A stretch of DNA of 64,000 bases from Cinclus cinclus (taxonomy: Eukaryota; Chordata; Aves; Passeriformes; Cinclidae), in the NCBI RefSeq assembly GCF_963662255.1, contig NC_085046.1:144041762-144105761 (forward strand), in the 5' to 3' direction. The translations under genes were made by a program, and so were the position numbers. The notes under the pieces were generated by a model. That model saw nothing but the letters and a program-made list of their open reading frames with translations, was not told the DNA's origin and ran no database searches. The stretch's first letter is position 1. Every line of letters starts with the position of its first letter. Shown piece by piece: positions 12,501 through 24,551 of the stretch.

Positions 12501-15500
12501 GTGGCATCTCTAGAGTGATAAATGAGCAAGCTGGTGGTGAATTGAAACCTGTAAACCACACCAGGAAACCATTGCTCACTTCTGTTTTGGGGGCTGAACT
12601 TGCCTTGTTCACACACCAAACCTCAATGGAACAGGCATTAGGAGATTGTAGCACCATTCAGTTGAGACTGGACATAGGAATGTGTTAGAGCAATTAAGAA
12701 ACCACAGATTGATTTTTGCATACTCTGCATAAATATTATATTATTGTAATTTAATGGCCAGGATAACTATTCTTATATCTTTTACAGAGATGTCTTCTGG
12801 TCCTAAAACCTTGTGAGATTTATTAGAAGTTTGTTAAGCAAGGATGCCAGGTTTCCACCTTTACTGAGAAAGAGTCTGGCTACAGAGTCAATGAGTGAAG
12901 AGAAGGAATGTAGTGGCCCCATTTGCAGAGTTAGTGCAAAAAAAGTTGCTATAAAGGAGATTTGGATAAAAGTATGAATTTAGCAATTCAGAGAGCCAGA
13001 TATGAAGGCTTTTTTTTGTTGGCATTGAAGTGCTCAGAGATGGAAAAAAAAAAAAAGATGTACTGCACACATTGAATCCCAGATTCATCCTGCAATGTTT
13101 TAATACTTTAACTGAAAGTTTGATACTTTAAATGAAATGACTGCTTAGTTATGGAATTACTCTTCATGTGTCCATCAGAAAGGGTGAGGGAGGGTGCTCA
13201 GACCTAAACCATCATCAATATTTGCCTCTCTTCAATGATCTGAAGTTTAGGACTGATCTGAGCATTGTAATTTGGAAAATGATATATGTATACACCAAGC
13301 AAGAGAATTGTATGATATAATAACAACTTTTTATTTGTATTTATTTATAAGTGAGGAAATTGTTTTTTCTTCTTATGTTTTGTAGCTCTGGAATTTGTAA
13401 GTGTTTAATTATTAATGGATATATTTAGCAATTAAGTTGGGCTTTGGCTAATATTGAGTGAAGCAGTTGGCTTGTACTAATTAGTAAAAATTAATTATCA
13501 CTGTAATTAGTCTGCTATAATAGTCTGTTACAGTGGGCTAGCAGGGTTTGAATTACTGTACTCATACAGAGTGAGTTGGTAGGGAGAACTGTGCTCCAAC
13601 TTTGAACCTCTATACTATTATTTATATACATGTATAATCTGTATTCTGCCCTACTGGTCCCTAGAAACAACTTGGTGCTATTGAAGACACCACAATCATG
13701 AGTTCCTGATCTCAAACCTTTCAAACTTCAGTCTAAAGGGAACAGAGATGAGGTTTATTTGGCCCTGCCTGTTTCCACTAGATATTTTTTGTAAAGGTTT
13801 GTTCTGCTGTTGGTTAGAAATCTCCTTCTCATTTCCTGCTTAAATTTATTCATGTCTGTTCAAAATGTGTCTGTTCCTAGAAACCATGCACGTCCCTTTC
13901 TGGACCTGATTACCCATCACAGCCAATATGTGTCTTTCCATCAGCTTCAGTAAACTGAACCCAGCTGACCTCAATCCAGATCAAAGTTGATGAATGGGGA
14001 AGGCACAGGGTGCCTATGTTTGAATCTGTGGGTTTGAGGGGTTTATGGACTTTGTCCTAGAAGCCTTCATAGCATGCCTCTAACGCATCTCTCCTTTCTC
14101 CTGTGCCTGCAGGTCCGCAGTGTGCTCTGCCATTTGGTGCCTCAGCAATTGCCAGTGGGGCTGTGCTTTGTGAAAACATCCCTGGGCAAGCTCCAAGCAT
14201 CCAGCAGTGCCAGCTCATGTGTCGCCAGGGCTTCCACAGTGCCACTTCCAACACCTCATTCCAGTGTGACACGCAGCAGCAGCGCTGGGTCTCGGCTGCC
14301 CCTCTGCTCCAGGCCTGCCAGAGTATGTCTGATCTGATCTGAACTAATCTGCTGGGGCTTGGGAAGGGCTCAATGCAAAACTGAGCTTTTTTAAACAGTG
14401 CAAAGACCAGCTTTTATCACAGAACTACTGTGTGAATAACAACTGTAGTTAGAGGGTAGTTGCTAAGTTGAGGTGCAGGAGATGTGTTCTGTCTTCTGCC
14501 ATCTTCACCTCTGTCTCTTGGCTGGCCCCTGTACCAGAAACTGTCCCTCTTGCCTGTAATAATAGAGCCATAAATAGTTATTCAATCTATATGCAGATTT
14601 TTCTGGTTAGTTAAAAGATGCTGGCACCATAAGTGATTCTGATGGAACTACTTAGTCCTGGAAGAACAGATGAACACCAGATGTTTGAATTTGGCTGAAC
14701 TTGACTGTTTATTTGCATAATCAAATCACTGTTACTTCTGCATCTTTTTTTTTTTTTATTTGCAGCAGTCTGTTCTTAAAGATTAGTGCTGTAGTTGTTG
14801 GCTGACTTCTGGTATTTTTCAAACCATTTTGCTTTCAAGAGAAAAATGGCACTTTAAATCTTGGAAGAACTGGATGTCCATTCCGAGCTCATGTAATTGG
14901 ATATTAATGTTGGCTTTTTCAATTATTTTAACAAAGACATACATTCTGATCAAAATGGCAATTTATAGCAGTGCTAAACTTTGAGAAGTGCAGGTCTTCC
15001 TGCCAACTTTGCAGCTACTTTTAATTTCCAGGTTGCACCCATTAATCAGTCTTCAGAGTGGGTTAGACTCTTCTATTCCTAATGCAAATATTTTTAAACT
15101 TTCAATTTCAGACTGAAACTTTTGTCTGTAACTGTGTTTTTGAGGTCTCTATAGCATGTTATGAAGTAACTTCCACGTTTGCCTGATGGCAGTGGAATGA
15201 CTTTGTAGGGACAGAGGGGAGTGTATGGAAATCTGCTACAAAGTTAACTGTAAGTCAAGGACTTCCCCCAGTAATTTGTGCTTGGAATAGACCATGATTT
15301 TAAGGAGAAAGAAAAAATTCCCAACAAATCAGAAGGCAATTGAACAAACTTCACAAGAATAGAGAATTCACCAGAAGATTTAGTAATTTGTTCCAATGGA
15401 TAATTACCCTCACTGTCAAAAATCATATTTCCTGTTCTTTATGTGTACATCTAGAGACTGTGGTCAAATCAGGTCTTTAAACACTCTCTGAGAAACTAAG

Positions 15501-18500
15501 CAGGGAGAGGCTTTGTGCCTTGCAGGAAGAAGCAGGGGTTTGTGTCCTCTGGTCTTGTCTGCCATTCTCCTTGGAAGCTCTCCAGACTTTCTCATGCACA
15601 TTTTGGGGTGAGGGATGAGGAATTGTGCTCCAGCAGCGACACTTGTATGTGATGCAGGGAGGACCTGCAGAGGAGCTGAATGAGGGAGAGCTCTGCTGTT
15701 TGTCCAGACTGGTGGGATAAGAGCCAGCTCAATTTGGAGGTGGAAGGACAGCACAAGTGTTGTGCTGAGCCTGAGATAACAAACCCTCCATGAAGCCTGG
15801 GATCACTGTTACTCCAGGGAGACAAGAAATTTGCATATTTTTTTTCTTGCTAAAAACTGATCAAATAGATTTTGATTTTCTAACTGATGAGCTCACAGAT
15901 TTGTCATCAATTTGTGTGATTAGCATCACTTGGATTTGCTGTCAAAAATTCAGAAAGCTCTTGTACATGTCTATGGCAATGCCATTATCCGTATGCAAAT
16001 TTATTCTCTCGTAGAACTTATTCCCATTTAGTTTAACAAAATGGGTTTCCAAAAGCCTATTTACATTAGTATTAATTGCTGTCACCATTTAATTACTTTT
16101 TTAATATATGTATTTTCATGATTGCATGTAAGAAAAGTGAAAATTGGCAGGTCTTCCTGTTTGGTTTTTTTTTTTTTTTTAAGTATTGGCACAATGTCAG
16201 CTTCCATGTAATTCTCTGGAACTTCCTATTTACTAAGGCATATGCAAAAATTATCAGTAATGATCCAGATTGTCCTTATCCTTCTGTGAGTTAGTGCTCC
16301 AGTGAAAAATATCTCTTCATTATTATCTAAGTGTATCACTTGGCTTTTCTCTAATGCACAACATCTATATTTATCAAGCTTGTGTCTTGCTGTTTGTTAT
16401 TTACTACTGACAGCTCTACTGCTTTCATCTAAAAGTGGGGAGATGCTTTTGATGCAACTTGAGAATGTAGAATCAATGATATCTTTTCTCAAACTAACTC
16501 TGAAGGTCAGGTTCCTCATTAGTGAGGTTACTAAATGCCCTCTCTACTTCATTTTTAGAGCTCCAATTATTTCAGACAGTCCAAGCTCAAACACACTTTC
16601 AATTACGCCTGCCTCCTGAGAAGACATGTAGTTCTGACTACTCTGGGTTACTCCAGGCATTCCAGATATTTATTTTAGATGAATTGAAGGCTCGTGGTTT
16701 ATGTCATCTCCAGGTAATTTGAATTCCTTATCTTCCACTGTTGGTGGATTTTGTTTGTTTTGTTTGATTTTCTTTTGTTTATTTGGGTTTTGTGTTGCAC
16801 TAAAAATAAAAAAAAAAGAAAAAAAAGTGATGCACAACATAGACCCTTTCCTGTTTGAGAAATGTGGAAGAATGGAGTACGCCATGAAATTTGTCAGGAT
16901 TGGCAGCACTTCTCATATGGATGAGTGTGAAAATAGGTGGTTTACTTTCACACCACATCATCAGATCAGTTTAGTTCCAGCCGTAAAAGTCATATCACAC
17001 CAGCCCAATATTTGTTAAAAATTTGTTTCAATGGAAGAAAATATTTTGACTATTCTTACAGTGACTATATGACTTGCTAAAATTATATTTTCTTGCTTCT
17101 GTTTTTGACAGTATTACTTTAAGTATAGTACAGTGCAAATGAATAGGGCAAGACAAAAACAAGAAAGTTCTCAGGTTGACTAACTGTGATTTCACTTAAT
17201 TCTGAATTTGAGGTAAATGCATTTGGAAAAACTGGCTCAGTTTCCATGTGTGATGATTCCACTGTCTATGTGGAATGCCTGAGTGTGGATCGCCTGGGAG
17301 TGAACATCACGTGGAGGACTCAGCTGGAAAACATCCCGACAGCTTCTCTCCCTGACTTACATGATATTGGTATTTTTTCTTTCTCTGATGTTTCTGTCTC
17401 TGATTGGCTTTTAATAATTTTGCTTCCCAGTCTTTATAACACTGGTGTTGTGTTTTTTGAGATTTCGGTGTTGATATATTTCCCTTCTCAGGCTGCTACC
17501 ACACAGTGGAAAGAAGCTGTAATTGAATGTTTCTTTCAGATAGGACTGCCTCTCCCCGCTGCCTTAACTAGGATTGAAAATTACTTTATCAGGCATTAGC
17601 TGAACTGTCCCAGATGTTAATTTCCACTGGACAAGTCCTCAGTGCTGGAAAAGTGTTTATATTCATTGTATTCAGAGAAACACAATTCACACATTGTCAA
17701 AAACTTAACTAATTTCTTCCAAGTTATTTTTTTCTTTTTTTTCCCCTTTTCCCTTTATTTTTTTTTTTTTTGTCTATCAGTTGCATTGACATCTTTGACA
17801 CTAAAGAATGATCCTTACTTCTGATGTCTTAGAGCAACAGAGACCACTGACTGGCAGATGTTTGCTGTGGTTTCCGCAAGAGTTAGGGATGGTGTAAGGA
17901 ACTTCTTTCAAAGCAGTCAGTATTTTCCTTCAAAATAAAAGGTATTAAAAGTATATCCCAAGTTCAAATGCCCTCTGTGGACATGTCAAGAATAGTGGCC
18001 TGTATCAAGAATAATGTGGCCAGAAGGACCAGGACAGTGACTGTCCACCATACTCAGTACTGGTGAGGCCACACCTCGAGTCCTGTGTTCATTTTTGGAC
18101 CTTTCACTTCAAAAAGGACATTGTGGTTCTACAGTGTATCCAGACAAGGACAATGGAGCTGGGGAAGGGTCTGGACCTCAGGTCTGGTGTGGAGCAGTTG
18201 AAGAAGCTGGGGCTGTTTAGCCTGGAGAAAAGGGGAGCTCTTATTGCTCTCTACAGCTGCCTGAAAGGAAGTGGGAGTCACTCCCTTCTCCCAGTTCTCA
18301 AGCCAAGTGACAGGACAAGAAGAATTGGGCTCAGGTTGTGCCAGATGAGCTGGCCAAGCAAGTGGTGGAGTCACCATTTATGGCCATGTTCAAAGGGCAT
18401 CTGGATGTGTCACTTGAAGATATCATTTAGGGGTGATTATGGTGCTGCTGGGTTGGTGGTTGGACTAAATTATCTCGGAGGTCTCTCTCAGCCTTGGTGA

Positions 18501-21304
18501 TTCTGTGTTACCTTGTCTCCAGTTTCACTGCTTTGGAATGGTGTTCCCAGCACTAAACAGAAATAGCTCTGTCTTCATGTGTCCTTCCTCCTAGCTGTGG
18601 GGCTTGGAGATATGTGTCCTACGGCAATTTTGCTTGGTCAGAACTGAATTCAGAGCCCTTCAGGACACAGATGGTAGCTGCAGTAGTCCTGTAGTTCCTG
18701 GCTCTACAGTTTGATATTGTTTACATCTGTCCAATTGTTCTATATTCTGAGGGAAACATAAAACACAGAATGATAGAATATTTGGTTTGGGAGGGACCTT
18801 AAAACGTAATCTGGTCCAACACCCCTGCCATGGACTGGGACATCTTCAACTCAGTCAGGTTCCTGAGTCCCTTCCAATTTGACCTTGAGCATTTCCAGGG
18901 GTGGGGCATCCACTGCCTCTCTGGGCAACTTGGTCAAATATTTTACCACCATCACTGTAAAAAACTTCTTCTTTATATCTAACCTAAATTATATCTAATC
19001 TGAATTATATTTTATCTAATATTACATTGCCCCTGTGATTATTCAAGCGGTTTGCTGAAAGTGAATCAAAATATGTGTGCTTGGTTTATATTCAACTTCT
19101 TTCAACAGTCTTCCTCTTTGAGGCCATTTCCTTTTTGACCCTCCCCACACTATAAATTCCCTGTCGTACAAAAATAGCTTTTCAAGTGAATGATTGTATG
19201 GTTTCAGAGGAGGCAGAGCAGAACCTGCACTGTTTGTACAATCATTGCACCATCATGTCCCATTAAGTTCCAACTTCCATTAACTGCTAAGGCAGCTTTG
19301 AGACCTTCTGTTTGAGGTGTCTTTGGGGGTATTTAAACAGAGTGAGTAAAGTAAGATGATAATTTTATAGACTCTCTACAGATTCATTATGGTCTCCTGT
19401 TTGTTAACATGCTTGTATTTCTGTATTTGCCTCTGTTTTTAACTTCAACTTCATCAGTTTCTGTGTGGTTATCCTTTCCTGTATTATGGAAATGCCTTTC
19501 ATGCTATTTTGTTGTAATTCTTTTCCCCTCTTTAGAAAATGCAATTGTTGGGGAAAATCTCATTGGAGCATTTATAAAAGAGATTAAGGATGGTGTTTTT
19601 CTGCTGCATTTGGATTCCAAGCAGTTCCTAGCAGATTCTGTCATTGATTTTCCCCGGGATGAAGAGTTTGATCTGTCTCCCCGTGTGCAGCTTGGATGTA
19701 GAAGAGGGTTTCGAAGAATTTCATCTTCTGGGAAAGCAGGCCTTAATTCACAAGGATGTGGTATGACTTATTTTTAGCTTTCCATTCTTAGATGTTGTCA
19801 GGAATCACTATAAAGCTGAAATTAGAAAGTCATCAGTGAACTTGTGTCTAAGGTTCATATTTGAAAAGTGTGAGGCACCAATGTGAATGGGAAAGATGGG
19901 AATTAGTGCTTTGCTTACTGTTCAGTCCTTGTGTTGAACCAATGATTTGGAAATAGACATCATGGCACTGGCATTGTATAGAAAGTTTTGTAAACATTTT
20001 TGATATTTCTGTAAACATTTCAGATTTGACTGGTAATATAATGTCATTCTGTAATGCACATGATCCTTAATAAGTGAATTTCACAAAGATAATGTAGCCA
20101 GAGCTTCAGATAATGATTCATCACCTGGAATAGAAACCTAGATGCAGAAATGCCAAACGTCCTTGGATTGTGAATTCCTGGGCCAAGTTCAGCCAGCTCA
20201 GATGGAAGCTTTTTTGATGCTGGCCAACACCCAGACCTAACTACACTTCTGCCCTCTTTTCTTCTTCTTTCCTTCTGTTTAGTCTGCTTCCCTGGAGCAG
20301 GCTGCCTTTCTGCCAGCATCCTGCTTAGGGCTGTCAAACCTGCCTTTTTCACAGCTCCCCATGGCTGTGCCAACCTGTCCCTGGTACCAGGTCATGCTGC
20401 CAAAATGCCTTTGCCTTAACAGCCCCAGTCTTGTTTCTATCAACACCAACATTCCTTCAGATCCTGATTGTTCTTGTTGGCCCAGTTGTCCTCAGTGAGT
20501 CTCATTTATGTCAGTTTGGGATGTATTCATTATATCTAGCCTTTTTTATTTAGGGAACAAAAGAGAGATGTACCACTTGTAGGTATACAATAACAGAAGC
20601 AGGTACTGGATAAGTTTTCCAGTGTTGGGAATATTTTCAGATATTCATCGCTTCATCACTATGAAGCAAATGAGAATATGTGAAAAAAACTTGTCTCCCT
20701 GCTTTGTGTGGTGTTTCTTTTTAAGTTCAGAGAGTTGCCTAATGCCTGGGTAAGGTAATCAAGTGATGAACCACTTTTGAACTGCTGCAGTTTCCAGCCT
20801 GGACCTTTAAAGGTAAATTGACTGCAGGTTTAGATCATCTCCACAGTCTGAAACACTTCAGATCTGGATTATTTAAACACATGCAGGAAAAAAACATTAA
20901 TTCCTGCTGAGTCCAGAGTCCATAACAACTTTCAGCTACTTAATAAGATGTAGTGTTGTGTTCCTTAAAGGTATTATTTTTTAAAGTAGAATCCATCACT
21001 TAGAGCAGAACTTAGAAAGAATTGAAACTTTATGCCAAGTACTGCCTGCCAGGCAAAAAAACCTCTAGGAAGCAGTGAATTAACTTGCCTTGTGAGGTAG
21101 TTCATACATATGAACCAGCTAGCTGTGGAAAATATCACTCAGGAAAACAGACATCACAGATATGTGGTAAGGAGAAAGTTTCTGCCCCAGCCTTTGGTAG
21201 ATGTTTTGCACTCTAAGCTGTCATAGTGTACCTGCTGCTGGTTTGTGTTGCAGGACTGCATATTTTATTCTGAACAGGGAACTTTGGAATTCAGGTTCTG
21301 GTTA

Positions 21305-21352
<48 letters not shown>

Positions 21353-21429
21353 ATGGATATATATATGTATATGTATATATATATGACAGAATCCCCCAGG
21401 AATGTGCATTACAACATATACATACCTAC

Positions 21430-21483
<54 letters not shown>

Positions 21484-24458
21484 ACATATCCTGTTCTTTC
21501 ATCCTGTCAGGGTCTGTTTCCCCACTAATAATAGGGACAATTAGTAAGAAGCATCACCTGTGACTATTAGAAAAAAGTTGTGTGAGGGTGGCAGAGATTC
21601 GTTATTCTCTTCTCTTTCCTGCTCTGGCTTGTTCTTGAAAGCCAAATTGTATTTTCAGGTCCTGATCTTTCTGAATTGTTCAGTTTTATTTCACTGTCAA
21701 TGATACTGCTTTTCCTTCAGATAGTGTGGTCAGCTCAGTAGCAAGAGTTTCCTGGTGTTCTCAATAAGCATAATATATTCACCTATGAACATGCAACTTA
21801 CATGAATCTGCCTCTTTTTCTCTTGTATTTTCCTTACAGTCATCTGTTTGTTTAGGTTTGCATCTATTATTGTGTTGTTTCATATTTTCCTGCCTGTAAA
21901 ATAGGTGACATTTATCATATGTTCACTTTTCTTATATGACATTTTTTCTTAGTCTCAGCCTTACACTTTTATATTACACCACAGGTATCTATGAATACAA
22001 TTCTTTAAGAGCTGGGAGTAGCAATATAATTTTAGCTAAATTTTAATAATACAGAAGGCACTTTCTTTTGCTAAGGTATGAGTTAAAACTAAGAGAGTTG
22101 GAAACTGTCCAGGAGGACTTTAGGAACATAATCCTTGTCCCTCATTCATTTCAGGAGAAAACCTAAAGGCTGTTCATAAAATTAGCTTTGTCTTATACAA
22201 TTTTATGCTGGTTCTTTTTATAGAAAATGCTTGACAATTCTATCAGAGTTGCTTTAAGCATAACATAACCCAAATGAAAGGGCTATATTTATAGCTGATT
22301 GGCAGCTAAATACTAAATTTCTAATAATCTGTATCAAGAATCCCATATCCCAAAGTTTTCCAGTATCCCTGTAGGGAAGAAGGGCAGGGCAAGTGTTGGG
22401 GAATGATCAGTTGTGACAGTTCTTGAACTTGCTCAGTTTAGTGAGAGCTGAGGCTCTCACTACAGGGTGGTATCCCTGTGGAATCACTTCAGTGAGCTGC
22501 TCCTTAGTCTGGATTTTACAGCTTGTTTTCCTGGTACACAGAACCTTGAATCCAGTTAGAAGTGAGACCAGGCTTCAAATTTTATGTGCAGGAGCAAGGG
22601 ATTAATTTTGTTTGTTTTGTTTTGTTTTTGTTTTGTTTGTTTTTGTTTGTTTGCTTGTTTGATTTTCTTCCTTATATTTTAATTTCTTTGCTCCTGGTTT
22701 AAGGTTGCACAGTTTGGTCCCACTGGTAACACTTAGCTCTTTTTATTTAAAGTTGTTTGTTTAAATATTTTGGTTAAAATTGTTCTCCAGTTTCTTAAGT
22801 TGGTAAAATGTATTAATGTTTATGCTTGAAAGAAGTACAATACAGTGGTTTGTCTCACTTGCAGGGTCAAACTGAACCTACATGTGATTGTGTCAGTGTG
22901 CCCTGTAGTTGAAGTCCTGGGTCCCTCCAAGAGATATAGAGTCTAGAAAACATGATTCTGCACCAACATTTCTTATTGTTCTTTGTGCCCTTTTGTCAGT
23001 CCAACATGTGAAATGAAAGGCAATTTTTTTCACTCAAAATGCGATAGGAGACATAGATGTTTCTTTTACATTGTGACTAAAACTACAAAAAATGGGAGAA
23101 TGCTTTGAAAAGCTTAATTTGTTTCTTTTTAAACTTTAATTGCTTATTTAGTCTCTTCATTCACTGCATTTTGTCTTCAATGTAGGCATGGGTTTGTCAT
23201 TTCGCTTTAATTTCTGCTGTTGTTCAATGAGTTTTATGCTTTCTACATGTGCTGGAAATTGTCTTTAAAACATATCAGATACTCCTGTATATTAGATGAT
23301 GGGTTTTTGAAAGAAGAATTCTGACTGATCCAGGATTTTTTACATTCTGTAATTGATTTTAGATATGTTTTTATCCAGATTAATTGCCTTGATGTGTACC
23401 AGGAGGAAAATTTCAGTCTCACAGTTGTATCCTCCCAGAGCTTCCCACTGGATTACTTACAGCAGATGAAGGAAGATATGATAATTTTCCTACTAGCTGT
23501 CTTTTAAGTCTATTATAATTTAGGTGGTCCCATGAGTTAAATTCATTTACATTCTGGTGTGTTGGCCAGAACAGCAATTCACCATATGGGTTGTAGTGAG
23601 AATGGCCAATATTCCATTACTGCTTCTCTCTCGTGGAAGCTTAAACTTCTGTCAGAATGCATTGCAAGAACAGAAATAAAGTTTTGCACCTTGTCAAAGT
23701 CCCAGAATATACATTTGATAGTGTTTTGAAGGAAATCTACATCTGGGAAGCAGCTGTGAAATAACAAGCAGGAGTATTGTCCAGCAAATATGTCTGTGAC
23801 TCTTCTGCTTTAATGTTCATTTTAATGCTCTGGAGGGAAAGACAGTATTCCATGATATCCCAGAAGACAAAGAATTTTCTCTGTAATATGCAACAGGTCA
23901 GCTGGAAATATTGCTCCTGGTTGTTTTGAAAATTATATAGATACAGACTAAGTGCATCACTAAGAACACATTTTTGTTTTGTGTTTGGGTTGTCAAGTGC
24001 ACAGCTAGTGACTTTTTAATCCAGCCATTACTGTTTAGTTTGGAAGTACTTAACAAAAATTTCTGTACCAGGAATTCTGAATAAAAGTGTTACCATATGG
24101 TGGATTTCTGTGTGATGGTTTTGGAGTTTCTGCTCCTTAGAGCTGTCCTGTTTGTGTTTGTAGTGTTAGAAGTTGCTCTTTTTGTAGATTGTCTTCCTTT
24201 GCTTTCATTCACAACTCACCCACCTGCATTATCTTATTACAAATGGATTTGGCAGTTGGAAATCTGGCCTAGACTTGGCATTTCCAAAGAGCTTCATGTG
24301 CTCTAATTCAAGAACAGATTTTGGGTGATCTGTGAAAACATATCACAACCTAGATTCCTGTATTGATGAGTTTAATGATCACTTAAGTAGTGTTTAGTTT
24401 GTTATACCACTTAGAAATGCATTCATTAGAGCTTGAAGCTTATGGCAAGTCTATCAGA

Positions 24459-24493
<35 letters not shown>

Positions 24494-24515
24494 TTTTGCA
24501 CACACACATTACGTG

Positions 24516-24551
<36 letters not shown>

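Larger units (their letters stand above)
17370..19535 (+). other. TG: TG intron 19
   Basis: A 2,166-nt phase-1 intron. Roughly 780 nt of it are two CR1 copies arranged tail to tail (17990-18512 plus, 18770-19030 minus). Donor GTATTT, acceptor CCCTCTTTAG. Confidence 0.88.

Noticed and set aside
18063..18500. 145-codon ORF in intron 19
   Set aside because: It overlaps the CR1 3' end; the open frame is a by-product of the LINE.
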